A stretch of DNA of 36,941 bases from Verrucomicrobiales bacterium. GTDB lineage: Bacteria > Verrucomicrobiota > Verrucomicrobiia > Verrucomicrobiales > DEV007. The stretch lies in assembly GCA_029213025.1 (NCBI GenBank), contig JARGOZ010000061.1, positions 1 through 36,941 of the forward strand, given 5' to 3'. The position numbers were made by a program, and so were the translations under genes. This document shows, piece by piece, positions 23,742 to 33,065 of the stretch; the stretch's first letter is position 1, and every line of letters starts with the position of its first letter. Under the pieces are notes generated by a model. The model saw nothing but the letters and a program-made list of their open reading frames with translations. It searched no databases and was not told the DNA's origin.

Positions 23742-23992
23742 CAGTAGGCTTCAAGATAGCAGACGGGGCCCGATTGCGACTTTGTTTAAATTCGGTAAAG
23801 ATTCTTTTGAGCGCATTCCCGAAATTCGCCGATTTAACAGGGTACAATCCCCGACTGTAACCTGTTGAATCGCTCCTTTTATCATCGAATCCAGGTGTCC
23901 GCGACCCGGTAAACAGTATGCCAAGTCCCGTAAAAATGAGGTACCTGTAAATGGTTTGCGGTTCTCAGTGGCGAAAGATAGGGTGAACCATA
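23742..23992. promoter_or_regulatory. divergent intergenic region of the ECF operon
   Basis: These 251 bases separate the ECF operon (minus) from the VPVFRYALERW-type gene (plus) and must contain both promoters. No clear sigma-70 boxes or inverted-repeat operator could be assigned. AGGGTG at 23980-23985 is the ribosome binding site of the plus-strand gene. Confidence 0.4.
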
Positions 23993-25057
23993 ATGCGGAA
24001 AATGAGATCAACCGAACGACACTGGCTCTGCTTCACTTGTATTTTGATGGCCTGGGTAGACATTGGAATGTCCTGCCAGGTTCCGGTATTTCGCTATGCG
24101 CTGGAACGATGGACCTCTGACCAATATGTAGTCGAGGTTTCAGCCGGCGACCCGGCCTCACCGGCTCTCGATCTGCTGAAAAATCGTTCGGAGGGTCAAA
24201 CCGCTAATTTCACTCTGTCTGTTACCGGTGAATCTCCGGCCCAAAATGAGGTGAAGTTAATCAGACCGCGCCAACCCGAAAACCCCATTTGGACGGGACC
24301 TTTTAACGAGGCCACCGTAGCGGCTGTGATCGATTCTCCAACGAGAAGGCAACTGGTGAAAGATATCCTTTCAGGGGTATCGGTAGTGTGGGTTTTCCTG
24401 CCCGGTAAAGATCCCGCCGTCAATGAAACGGCCCGCAAAGCCCTGCAATCAACCCTGGATGAAGCGAAGCAGAAAATAAAAATCCCGGACGGGGTGGTTA
24501 CTCACGATCAGGTTTCTGAAGGTCAATTTTCCGGTGATCCCGATGATATTATTGATGGCGATATTCCGCTGAAGATCGATTTTTCTATTCTCGAGGTTGC
24601 CCGGGATGATCCAGCCGAAGCCGCCTTTGTCGATATGCTGTTGAGCATCGAAGATGATCTCCATGAATTCACCGACAGCCCCATGCTCTTCCCCGTTTTT
24701 GGCCGGGGACGCTTCCTGGAGCCGTTGATTGGCCGGGGAATCACCCGCGATACTATGCTTTCCTACTGTGTATATTTATGCGGAGCCTGTGCCTGCGAAG
24801 TAAAGCACCAGAACCCCGGTATGGATCTACTGATCGCCACCAACTGGAAAGCCGCTGATGCCGCCACCGTCACAGCTGATACCAAAGCAGCCGAACCAAA
24901 ACCTGAGACAGTCCACTTTGAGAGCACCAAACCCGCCTCAACGGTAGCCACCACTTTCCCAACTGCGCGGTATTCTTTAACAGCACTCGCTGTAGTTCTT
25001 CTGCTGCTGGGTAGCTTTCTGCTTTTCAAGCGTGCCGACCGAAAATCAAAATCCTGA
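23993..25057 (+). CDS. exported, C-terminally membrane-anchored protein of the VPVFRYALERW type
   Basis: A 354-residue protein with an N-terminal export signal (about residues 10-27) followed at once by CQVPVFRYALERW, an element I associate with a conserved uncharacterised envelope family of Verrucomicrobiota and Planctomycetota. The middle part contains WTGPFNEATVAAVIDSPTRR and SVVWVFLPGKD. Near residues 263-268 is a cysteine cluster (Cys263, Cys266, Cys268 in CGACACEVK) that could bind a metal or form disulfides. One transmembrane helix (about 327-346) and a basic tail end the protein. AGGGTG seven bases before the ATG supports the start. It lies divergent from the ECF operon and could be part of the same response; function unknown. 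Confidence 0.8.
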   Translation: MRKMRSTERHWLCFTCILMAWVDIGMSCQVPVFRYALERWTSDQYVVEVSAGDPASPALDLLKNRSEGQTANFTLSVTGESPAQNEVKLIRPRQPENPIWTGPFNEATVAAVIDSPTRRQLVKDILSGVSVVWVFLPGKDPAVNETARKALQSTLDEAKQKIKIPDGVVTHDQVSEGQFSGDPDDIIDGDIPLKIDFSILEVARDDPAEAAFVDMLLSIEDDLHEFTDSPMLFPVFGRGRFLEPLIGRGITRDTMLSYCVYLCGACACEVKHQNPGMDLLIATNWKAADAATVTADTKAAEPKPETVHFESTKPASTVATTFPTARYSLTALAVVLLLLGSFLLFKRADRKSKS

Positions 25058-25099
25058 TATACCTTTTTTCAATACATAAGGATCCGGACTCCCCCGCCT

Positions 25100-28000
25100 T
25101 TATTCCGCCTCTTTATGCGCCAGGCATACCAGTCGCCCGTCGGCGGCGCTCAGATAGAGATTACCGTTGGCGAGAGCCAGCCCATCCCAGATCGGCGGTG
25201 CTACTTTGTGCTCTGAGAGCTGATCCCCATTCTCCGTATTGATAATCTTCAGGGTGCCATCCTGGTGGATGACATAGAGACGGTTTTCACTGTCCATTAC
25301 CATACCGAAAAGTTTGTTTTCGAGCTGGGATTTGCCATCCATAGTTGTCGGCTTCAGCAGATCTTCTGCGGAATCACCCGATTCCCAGGGATTGACTTTC
25401 CACGAGGCTTTCTCTGCAATGCGGTCGCTTCGATACGGCCGCTCGCCTTTGCGACCTTTACTGGCCGCCTCCCAGCCGGTGATCCATTTACTATTGAATT
25501 CCTCTCCGTTTTCGAGGTCGAAATCGCGGCGATACAGGGCCGTGGTACTATCAAGAGCCCCGACAATCATGTTATCCCGGTAGACACAAAGAGAGCGACG
25601 GAAAGCTTCATTTCCAAAGCGGTGAATCTGGCGGAATCCGTAGGTCCAGGTTCCCCGCGGGGCATAAACCGCACCGTTACCGGTATTCAAACGCGCAAAG
25701 GCGTTCCAGGTGTCGACTTCGACTTCCTTACCGTCTTTCGAAATCAGCCAGCGCGACATCGCGATTTGGTCACCCTCTTTGTGCAGGATGTCGATCGGAT
25801 CAAACTCCAGACCGGAATTTTTGTAGAAACCAAATGAGTCACCGGTATCGCCTTCGTATCCTTTCTGAGGTATATCATTGAGCTTATGGACCCAGTGCCG
25901 CTCGCCCGTCATCGGATCTGCGGCAAATATAAAGACACCTCCATCGGAAAGCTGCTGACGACCGGCAGCGAAGTAGGCAATATCGTCCGTGACGAGGACC
26001 GCACCTGCTACCGGCCACGCGGATTCAATCTGCCCGTAAGCGCCCATGCGCTCACTGATCGGTGCGGCTTGCAGTTCCCAAACCGGCTCACCACTATCCG
26101 CCCGCAAAGCGTGAACATACCCGGAGTGATCACCAAACAGACACAGGCCTTTGTATATGGTAGGCGGGGTATCGACCCGGCCCCGCGCCGTGTAGCGCCA
26201 GGCAATCTTTCCGGTAACAGAATCCAGCGCGATCACCTCGTGGGCATCCGGGCGGGCTATATAGGACAAGCCGTTCGCTATCGTTGGAGGGCTGATCGGG
26301 CCTTTGATAAACGGGTTCTCTTTCCAATCAAATCGCAGGGCACTGGACTCGGACAGAGAATGGCCCTGCGGAGCGAGATTGGTTTCCCAAAGGACGGCGG
26401 GGTTGACCGGCCCCGGCGTGGTGGCACTACCGCTGCGCCATTCGTCATGCCGGTAGGTGGGCCAGTCGGATGCAGTTGGTTGCGCGGCATCGGCAGATAC
26501 CGCAGCGGTTCCACGGGTCAGCTGAAATGATATTTCATCAGCCGGGCGGGCCGGCGGGTAATCCCCTTCTTTTTGCAGAGGGTGGTCAGAAGCCATCGCG
26601 ACATAGCCGCGAAGCATCGGCCAACAAGTGCAGTGCTTGGGGCTCGAATAAATCAGACCGTTAGCAGGGATAAATCCGCTTTCCTTGGAGCAGTTCGATT
26701 TAGTGATCGAGTTGACCATCATCTTTCCCGAGTTGAGATCGGTAATCTCCACTACACCAGAGAACATCATATTCACGGTAGCTACCGGCGGCGCACAATG
26801 ACCGAGCCCCCCGGGCAGGGACTGCTTTGTCTCACCGGTTTTCGAATTCAGCGACGTTACCTGAATGGGTTGGAATTTTGTGGGAGTTTCACGATCCGGA
26901 TAATCTACTTTCCCGCCTTGTTGAATCCATAAGTCATCGCCGATAAACAATGCCCGCGCCTGACGGGCATGGTTCATTCCCGGTGAGTAGAGTTTTTCCC
27001 AGGTTAATTCACCGGTCTTCGCATCCAGCAAATGGATACCGGTTTCATCATCGAAATCGCTGAAACTCGATACTTCGTAGGAAATCTGGTTATCGAAAAT
27101 GACGCTTCTCTTTACCTTGGCCAACCAGGGATAGCTGCTGTTTTTCCACTGCACTTTCCCGGAATAGAGATCAACGGTAACCGCCTCTGCTTTTTCTCCC
27201 CGGCGGGGTTCGCCCTGTATATAGCTGACCCGGTCTTCTCCCGCCACGATAGCTCTCGGGTTCGATGATTCATTTTTCCAGGCCAATACTCCGGTGCGCG
27301 CATCAAATGCATAGACACCTTTCGGCCCGGTGGCGACTACCAGACCTTTGTGCTGGACGAGCTCGGCAGGATCTTCTATATCCGGGAATGACCGAACAAT
27401 CTCGCCGGTGACCGAATCGATAGCGACCAGATTCCGGGTAGGGAAAGCAACTGCAAAGAGAAAGTTTTCGGTCGCCACCGGGCGGGCCTGATCGCGGTTC
27501 AGAGGCTTCATGACAAATTTGGACGAATCCATCTTTTCCTCCGGCTGAGACAGGTCCCGATGCCAGAGGCGCAGACCGTTAAAACTGTCCCGGCTCAGTG
27601 CCTGCCCGTAAAAATTCCTTCCATCGTCCGAGACCATGCCTTCGACTTCCTTTCCCGAATGAGCAGCAATCCACCGAATCCGCTTGGGTTCGCCAACTTC
27701 CGTATCGGGCGAAACCGCATTGCCGTTCGAGTCGTGGCGGGAATGAGTCCAGTGCCCCATACTCTCCGGCCAGGGTTTTTGGGCAATGACCCACGAGTTT
27801 TCCAGAGTTCTGATATTGAAGAAACCAATCGATTCGAGCTCTTCGTTGGAAACTGATTCAGGAACTGTGAAAACCGCTTCAGCGTTGGGAGTCATGATGC
27901 GAAAGATCTCTTCCGGAGGTGACAGAGACTCATTGACGATGACCAGATTAATCAAATTTTCGGTATACGGCAGACGGGTGAAATCCTCCCACAACTCGGC

Positions 28001-28267
28001 GGAGGCCACTCCGTAGGCGTTTTGCTGATGGAGGTCGGTGCGGATTTTACTGATCACAGCGGAATCTTTACCCAGCACATTGATGATATAGCGTCCGGTT
28101 TTAGCCAACTCACCGGCGACAGACGCATCCGGCGCACCTATCTGAACAACCGCCCCGCCGTGGACATTAGCGAGTTCCGCCGGGTTGTTTTCCGCCCGGA
28201 GCAGAAAGGGTATTGCAATGAGGAAAGAGATCGAAAGGCGACTGGCACAGGACAAGATTGTATTCAT
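25100..28267 (-). CDS. exported PQQ-type beta-propeller protein with Rossmann-like N-terminal domain
   Basis: A 1055-residue protein with a signal peptide (about residues 1-25). Residues 35-165 have alternating strands and helices (VVQIGAPDASVAGELAK, then LINLVIVNESLSPPEEIFRI) that resemble a SAM-methyltransferase fold with the binding loop degenerated. The rest is a beta-propeller region with repeats of the PQQ/BamB type, such as LLDAKTGELTWEK, IALDSVTGKIAWRY and HALRADSGEPVWEL, in two groups separated by a WPTYRHDEWRSG element near residue 600. Family relatives are exported quinoprotein-like proteins of unknown substrate. No quinoprotein dehydrogenase catalytic signature is clear. The gene stands alone and is convergent with the VPVFRYALERW-type gene. 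Confidence 0.85.
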   Translation of the reverse strand: MNTILSCASRLSISFLIAIPFLLRAENNPAELANVHGGAVVQIGAPDASVAGELAKTGRYIINVLGKDSAVISKIRTDLHQQNAYGVASAELWEDFTRLPYTENLINLVIVNESLSPPEEIFRIMTPNAEAVFTVPESVSNEELESIGFFNIRTLENSWVIAQKPWPESMGHWTHSRHDSNGNAVSPDTEVGEPKRIRWIAAHSGKEVEGMVSDDGRNFYGQALSRDSFNGLRLWHRDLSQPEEKMDSSKFVMKPLNRDQARPVATENFLFAVAFPTRNLVAIDSVTGEIVRSFPDIEDPAELVQHKGLVVATGPKGVYAFDARTGVLAWKNESSNPRAIVAGEDRVSYIQGEPRRGEKAEAVTVDLYSGKVQWKNSSYPWLAKVKRSVIFDNQISYEVSSFSDFDDETGIHLLDAKTGELTWEKLYSPGMNHARQARALFIGDDLWIQQGGKVDYPDRETPTKFQPIQVTSLNSKTGETKQSLPGGLGHCAPPVATVNMMFSGVVEITDLNSGKMMVNSITKSNCSKESGFIPANGLIYSSPKHCTCWPMLRGYVAMASDHPLQKEGDYPPARPADEISFQLTRGTAAVSADAAQPTASDWPTYRHDEWRSGSATTPGPVNPAVLWETNLAPQGHSLSESSALRFDWKENPFIKGPISPPTIANGLSYIARPDAHEVIALDSVTGKIAWRYTARGRVDTPPTIYKGLCLFGDHSGYVHALRADSGEPVWELQAAPISERMGAYGQIESAWPVAGAVLVTDDIAYFAAGRQQLSDGGVFIFAADPMTGERHWVHKLNDIPQKGYEGDTGDSFGFYKNSGLEFDPIDILHKEGDQIAMSRWLISKDGKEVEVDTWNAFARLNTGNGAVYAPRGTWTYGFRQIHRFGNEAFRRSLCVYRDNMIVGALDSTTALYRRDFDLENGEEFNSKWITGWEAASKGRKGERPYRSDRIAEKASWKVNPWESGDSAEDLLKPTTMDGKSQLENKLFGMVMDSENRLYVIHQDGTLKIINTENGDQLSEHKVAPPIWDGLALANGNLYLSAADGRLVCLAHKEAE

Positions 28268-28421
28268 AACAGATTCGGTTTTCCCAAAGTATGATTCAAG
28301 GTCAGGGGATAATAAGTCGTGTCAAATCCGCAACAAAGGCGGGACAGGTTGACGCTTTCCCGGCCAACTTTTTATTCACGCAAGTCATCACATCAATAGC
28401 GGGAAGGCGGAAGATCCGAAC

Positions 28422-30449
28422 TCAGCGTTCCATGAGCAAGCCTTGATAGCCGGCCGGGATCACAAGCCGGCCATTCCAGAATCCGCACGCACCGGGATGA
28501 CCTTCGAGTTGATAGCTCTTTAGAAGCTTTGGCTTTTCGATATCGGAAATATCAAAAAGCTGAACTACCTGATCGGGACGACGGGAAAGAGCAAGGGTCT
28601 TTCCATCTGTGGTCGGGCGCCCCCGAAAGTGAACTTTAGGCACGGCAATCGAAGGAATTGTCGCCACATTTCGCATCTCACCCGGTTCGAGCAAATGTAA
28701 CTTACCCCGCTTCACCATAAGCAGCTTTTCCTGATAGAGGCAGACTCCGTCTGCGAAACTATAGAGGGACTCGTCCGGAGTGTTTCCAATCGCCACCGGC
28801 ACGTCACCGGATACATCATACCAGGCAGGGCCGCTGCGATGCCAGTAGGCAACCAGAAATCGATCGGCCATTTTTTCGGGTAGCAGTTGATCGCCATAAA
28901 AGAGACCCACCTGAGAATCCCTGAGAACAATCTTCGGTTCAGCAAGATCTTTTAAATCGGCAATAGAGGCCTGCGACGTGCCACCGTGGAACAGAGCAAA
29001 CCGCCCCGGAGGCGGACAGGCCACCTGCTTGATGCTGCGCCCGCCATCGACCAGCCGGCTAATTTCGGTCAACTCGTAATCGGAACCGATCTGATAAACC
29101 GCGAGCCCCGCCTTGTTTTCAGCCGCATACAATCGATCCCCGGATACCGCGACGTGAAACACCTCGCCTTTCCCCCGGGTGACGCTGAGCGGCTTCATCG
29201 ATTCACCCAGGGCGATCGCTTGAATTCCCGCAGCACCGCATGCCGTCCACGCAACATCGCCAACGATGGTGACATTGCGGACCTGCCCTTCGGGTCGATG
29301 AACCAGAAACTTCTCATCGGGAGCGGCCGTTTTTGCTGCAGGCGGAATCGACAAAGCCTTGTCCGCCTCCTGTATTTCAGGCTGAACGATTCCGGGCGCA
29401 GAAATGACATAAAGACCGGTAAAGATTCCGGCGGCGTAGATGACTCCGTCGCCCGGTGCAATCCCGCCGACAGGATCCGGCACAGCGTCCTTTCCCTCAC
29501 TGCGGAGCGGCAGCACGGCGCGGGCGATGATTTCAGGAGTTTCAATCTTTTCAATGTCGACAACAAAGACTCCGTTCCAGGTGTCAGCGACGACGCAGTG
29601 GTTCCCGGATACACGGGCAGTCCACATATCATTGGTAATTTGATAGGAGGGAGGAAACTTCACCCCCGAAACCAGCCTCGGATTCGCCACTTCAGAGACG
29701 TCGTAAATTTCAAGACCGTGCCCTTTTCCGTAACCGGCTTCCCGGCTCTCCGCCCGGGAGTGGTGTCCGGTGGCAGCGAAGCAATAGTTTCCGCGAAGGC
29801 ATCCACCATCTCCATAACCATCGAGTTCCGCCTCGCCTACAATCACCGGTTCGCGAGGATTGCGCACGTCGGCAACCAGCAGCTTTTGCGGAGCCCAGTC
29901 TCCGATATAGAGATATCCGTCCCGCGCCCAACAGGACTGCGCTTCTCCTGTATTCAACATACTGAGATGGCGGGGTGCCGCCGGATTGGAGACATCAATA
30001 ATCTCAACCCCGTATTGCCTCGTAGCGACAAAAGCGACCGGACCGGAAACCCAAATGCCCGTAGCCATCTCGACAGTGTCGTAGTGGCTGATGATTACAG
30101 GACGGGCAGGATCCGAAATATCAATTAACCAAAGCCCGTCCTGACGGGCCGTCACATAGGCAATAGACTCCTGGATAAAAATCTGCCGGGTCTGTCCGCC
30201 AAGCTCCGATAATTGCCCGGTCAACACAGGGTTCTCCGCGTCTGAAATATCAAGAACATAAAACTCTCCCCGCCCCGTGGCAAATAGATGATCACCGACA
30301 ACAGCAACCGCCTGGCAGGCCCCGATTCCGGGAATTTTCCGCGGTGAAAGTACCTTTCCATATTGGTCCCCCGAACCTTGGTCCCCTCTTGCAACCGAAA
30401 TAACAAACGCAAAAAGAAGCGCGAGTAAATAGTGATATCTCAGTTTCAT
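28422..30449 (-). CDS. exported LVIVD-repeat beta-propeller protein
   Basis: A 675-residue protein with a signal peptide (residues 1-22). It contains many LVIVD-type repeats, each a strand of the form xYVLDISDxxNPV or WLIDISDPARPV: FYVLDISDAENPVLTG, LWLIDISDPARPVII, VEIIDVSNPAAPRHL, LLVADVRNPREPVIV, LEIYDVSEVANPRLV, and again near the C-terminus (VQLFDISDIEKPKLL). Repeats form blades of a beta-propeller found on the outside of cells, probably for binding; no enzyme motif is present. ATG 30449 is chosen over TTG 30458. It is preceded by a possible promoter and is probably transcribed alone. Confidence 0.88.
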   Translation of the reverse strand: MKLRYHYLLALLFAFVISVARGDQGSGDQYGKVLSPRKIPGIGACQAVAVVGDHLFATGRGEFYVLDISDAENPVLTGQLSELGGQTRQIFIQESIAYVTARQDGLWLIDISDPARPVIISHYDTVEMATGIWVSGPVAFVATRQYGVEIIDVSNPAAPRHLSMLNTGEAQSCWARDGYLYIGDWAPQKLLVADVRNPREPVIVGEAELDGYGDGGCLRGNYCFAATGHHSRAESREAGYGKGHGLEIYDVSEVANPRLVSGVKFPPSYQITNDMWTARVSGNHCVVADTWNGVFVVDIEKIETPEIIARAVLPLRSEGKDAVPDPVGGIAPGDGVIYAAGIFTGLYVISAPGIVQPEIQEADKALSIPPAAKTAAPDEKFLVHRPEGQVRNVTIVGDVAWTACGAAGIQAIALGESMKPLSVTRGKGEVFHVAVSGDRLYAAENKAGLAVYQIGSDYELTEISRLVDGGRSIKQVACPPPGRFALFHGGTSQASIADLKDLAEPKIVLRDSQVGLFYGDQLLPEKMADRFLVAYWHRSGPAWYDVSGDVPVAIGNTPDESLYSFADGVCLYQEKLLMVKRGKLHLLEPGEMRNVATIPSIAVPKVHFRGRPTTDGKTLALSRRPDQVVQLFDISDIEKPKLLKSYQLEGHPGACGFWNGRLVIPAGYQGLLMER

Positions 30450-30483
30450 AACGCCCAAAAAGTGTCTGTAGATTTCAACTCTC

Positions 30484-30510
30484 GCTATACTATTCGCTAG
30501 TTGATGTCAA
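30484..30510 (-). promoter_or_regulatory. possible sigma-70 promoter of the LVIVD gene
   Basis: On the minus strand TTGACA (30510-30505) and TATAGC (30489-30484) are separated by 15 bases, shorter than the usual 17. The start codon follows about 34 bases downstream. The spacer carries a repeat of TAGCGA, which might be an operator half-site. Weak evidence. Confidence 0.3.
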
Positions 30511-30599
30511 TGGAAGGCGGCCTGACAATCAGCTACGGGAATCCGGCGCATTGATCTATTGCGGGAGGGGTTCCTCATACCCATAAATACAGACTCGCT

Positions 30600-31808
30600 T
30601 CAATCTTTCACACCCGTGCGCTCCGCCAAATAAGCGTGAGCGCCGACGGACTTCAATTGCGGATTTTTTGAAAGTATCTTTACCGCCGGCACGTCCGATA
30701 TATCCAGAATGGGATCGATCTGGTAGATCCCGTCGGCTTCCTCTACCGGAAGAGCCGGGCGTCGCGTGTCATCGCTGCAGAACCAGGCATTTCCGCGAAT
30801 GGTAAATGTTTCCGGTTTGGTTCCTTCACCAACATTGACAAAGGTGCCCACCCGCTTGTCGAATACGATTAAATTCTCCTCAAAAACCCCATTGCGACAG
30901 GCTTGAAAATCGTCGAGCGACCTTTCCTGCAGAATACGGAAGACCCATTTACGCGGATGAATAATCGTATTGTGACGAACTACACAATCCACGCTCGTGG
31001 CGTAGGCAAGCGCAGCTTCGCTACCTACAAAATGATTACCGAGAACCTCAAGATCCTTCGCTTCAAAGTCGCGAAGTGCAGGTCTGAAATACCGGTTCCC
31101 GGTGCTGCCGCCCAGGTTAATCGCACGAGCGCCGGCATCGTGGAAAAAGTTGCCCGAAATCCGAATCTTTTCTGTGCCGCCTTTCGCCTGAATACCGGTC
31201 GTTTGGGAGAACCCCTCTTTTCCTGTAAATTGACTGTTTTTTATCACTCCCTCACGACATCCCACCATATCGATCCCCGCACCGCCCCAACCGTTAAAGC
31301 GGCAGTCCGTGACGAGAAAGTTTTTCAGCCCCGACAGTTTAATGCCGTCGCAGTTCCCCTCCGGCCCGATGTCCGTTATCGTAATACCGTCAAAGACCAT
31401 TCCCTCCGACGGCGTATCGAAGGAACCGCCATCGTCGCAATTGATACCGTTCGCAGAACACCCTGACACTTTGAGATTTCGGAGAACGAGATGATTGCAA
31501 TCCGACAAATGAATCGCCTCCTTCCCTCCGCTGAACAAAGGAAGTTCGTCAGGACTGGCGCCTTCGATGACGACAGGGCGGCCCGGAGTTCCACGAACAT
31601 TCGTAAAATTGAACCCGGCACCGTAGTTACCGGGCGCAAGAAGTATTGTCGTTCCCGGTTGTGCGCTGGCGACAGCGTTTCTCAACCCGGCAGCGTCACT
31701 GACATTGATCTCACCCGACTGCACTGACAAAGGAAAAGCAAACACGATTGCAGGCAGTAGCCCGCGAAACAATCCAATATCAACAGATTTCATCAGAAAC
31801 TGAGTCAT
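30600..31808 (-). CDS. exported right-handed beta-helix protein, polysaccharide-lyase-like
   Basis: A 402-residue protein with a signal peptide (ending about residue 32, after VFAFPLSVQSG). The main part is a right-handed parallel beta-helix: QPGTTILLAPGNYGAGF and PVVIEGASPDELPLFSGG near the N-terminal side are like the opening of PL6/chondroitinase-B-type lyases. Repeating coils follow (HLVLRNLKVSGCSANGI, LVTDCRFNGWGGAGIDM, KIRISGNFFHDAGARAINL). It should act on or bind an acidic polysaccharide in the periplasm. I could not identify the catalytic residues, so the enzyme activity is inferred. Both ATG 31808 and ATG 31793 are possible starts. Confidence 0.82.
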   Translation of the reverse strand: MTQFLMKSVDIGLFRGLLPAIVFAFPLSVQSGEINVSDAAGLRNAVASAQPGTTILLAPGNYGAGFNFTNVRGTPGRPVVIEGASPDELPLFSGGKEAIHLSDCNHLVLRNLKVSGCSANGINCDDGGSFDTPSEGMVFDGITITDIGPEGNCDGIKLSGLKNFLVTDCRFNGWGGAGIDMVGCREGVIKNSQFTGKEGFSQTTGIQAKGGTEKIRISGNFFHDAGARAINLGGSTGNRYFRPALRDFEAKDLEVLGNHFVGSEAALAYATSVDCVVRHNTIIHPRKWVFRILQERSLDDFQACRNGVFEENLIVFDKRVGTFVNVGEGTKPETFTIRGNAWFCSDDTRRPALPVEEADGIYQIDPILDISDVPAVKILSKNPQLKSVGAHAYLAERTGVKD

Positions 31809-31820
31809 CCATCGATAGTG

Positions 31821-32039
31821 ATGGAGAAAATCTGCTACACAAGGAAACTCACCGCCCTAAACGAGGACCCGCTGCATCTCTCGCTCGTCCTTGAGACGCT
31901 GGTCCTGCAACTACGAATTTGCACCTTCGTTGACGACGTTCTCATCGACGCGCACCAGAACGCGATGATGAAGGAACAATTTGCGAAGGCTCTACTTACG
32001 GGTAAAAACCCGATACCACCAAAGGGAGTAACGTTATAA
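31821..32039 (+). CDS. small hypothetical protein
   Basis: A 72-residue frame starting at ATG 31821 between two minus-strand genes. The predicted protein is mostly helical and amphipathic (VLETLVLQLRICTFVDDVL, then NAMMKEQFAKALLTG). It has codon choices that look like coding DNA rather than random sequence, and it does not overlap its neighbours. There is no ribosome binding site and no recognised family, so it may be a remnant or chance frame. Confidence 0.35.
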   Translation: MEKICYTRKLTALNEDPLHLSLVLETLVLQLRICTFVDDVLIDAHQNAMMKEQFAKALLTGKNPIPPKGVTL

Positions 32040-32050
32040 TGGCAACTCCC

Positions 32051-32980
32051 CTACCCTCGTTCCACGCGGGTCACATACCCGTTGATGATCGCGAAGTTGA
32101 TTCGGGATTTCTGAATCGTCAACGTGAGTGGCAACCGCTCCCCCTCCCTGATTACGATTCTATATTTCAGTCCCCGCTTTTTCGCCAACGTCGCAGCTTC
32201 CTTCTCAGTGAGATGGATAAAATCAGCATCGGAGCCGGTGTTTGGTGTAATCACTCTACCGGGATCGAACTTCGGGTTAAGCCGACCTATTGCGATTTTT
32301 GTAGATGTTGCCAACCTTTTGTTCGCGTCGACATAGAAGCCAACAGGAGTGTGGCTTTCATCAGTGACAAACCACATAGTCCCGGCACCCACTCCATTGG
32401 TTCCGGCAGGCCGGGTGTCATCAGCATGGATTTTCGTGGTCGAGTCGATAACCCGAACCCGATACAGGTAGTCGGATTCCTGAACCGGATGACCAGCTAT
32501 CAATAGAGTGTGACCGGTTGTGGAACCCTTTGCGATTTCGTCCTTCCTCCAGGAAAGGACATCGCCCGGTTTGGCATCGGCTATTTTGTTAGTGCGCAGC
32601 CATCTATCCTGGCCGCTCTGGTGAGCATTTACGAAAGTTTCATAATAGGTAACCGAAAGCGGACGAGTCCGCCAGGGAGCTTCATCACCTTGTAACGCAA
32701 GGTAAGCCCATGGGAAATTTCGCCTCAGCAGGTAGCCAACGAGACCGGAGCAATCGCAGCGTATCGAACCAGTGGCTTCATCGATCTCCGTTCGATGCTG
32801 GTATCCGGTGGAAGTCATTGTATCCAAAAGGCGTTCTGCACTTATGAAAAGCCTGTCCGACGGGAGGGTAAGTTCCAGAGTATTGGGCTCATTATCTGTA
32901 GTACCGGCCCCGGGTTGAGCCACTGCACAAACGACAGAGTAAACACTGACAAACAGGTAGAAAGGAAAATGGTTTTTCAT
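32051..32980 (-). CDS. exported NlpC/P60-like cysteine hydrolase
   Basis: A 309-residue protein with a signal peptide (about residues 1-21). The catalytic domain shows Cys77 in RCDCSGLVGYLL, the nucleophile pattern of NlpC/P60 and CHAP enzymes, and His157 in GSTTGHTLLIAG, with KPGDVLSW between. Such enzymes cut peptide bonds in cell-wall peptides or act on related amides. The last 100 residues contain no named domain. An in-frame longer start (33079) would give an unlikely N-terminus and overlap the upstream gene, so ATG 32980 is used. It lies downstream of the DUF4838 gene on the same strand. Confidence 0.75.
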   Translation of the reverse strand: MKNHFPFYLFVSVYSVVCAVAQPGAGTTDNEPNTLELTLPSDRLFISAERLLDTMTSTGYQHRTEIDEATGSIRCDCSGLVGYLLRRNFPWAYLALQGDEAPWRTRPLSVTYYETFVNAHQSGQDRWLRTNKIADAKPGDVLSWRKDEIAKGSTTGHTLLIAGHPVQESDYLYRVRVIDSTTKIHADDTRPAGTNGVGAGTMWFVTDESHTPVGFYVDANKRLATSTKIAIGRLNPKFDPGRVITPNTGSDADFIHLTEKEAATLAKKRGLKYRIVIREGERLPLTLTIQKSRINFAIINGYVTRVERG

Positions 32981-33065
32981 TGTCGTATTGAAGTGAAATA
33001 CGGGGAATCGCCATAAAGAATTTTCATCGAGAAATTCCCCGGACAACCTAATTGTTCCCGCAGAG

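Noticed and set aside
28986..30128. Long plus-strand open frame of 380 codons
   Set aside because: It runs antisense to the LVIVD-repeat gene, whose repeats are clear; the antisense translation is Arg-rich and has no domain.
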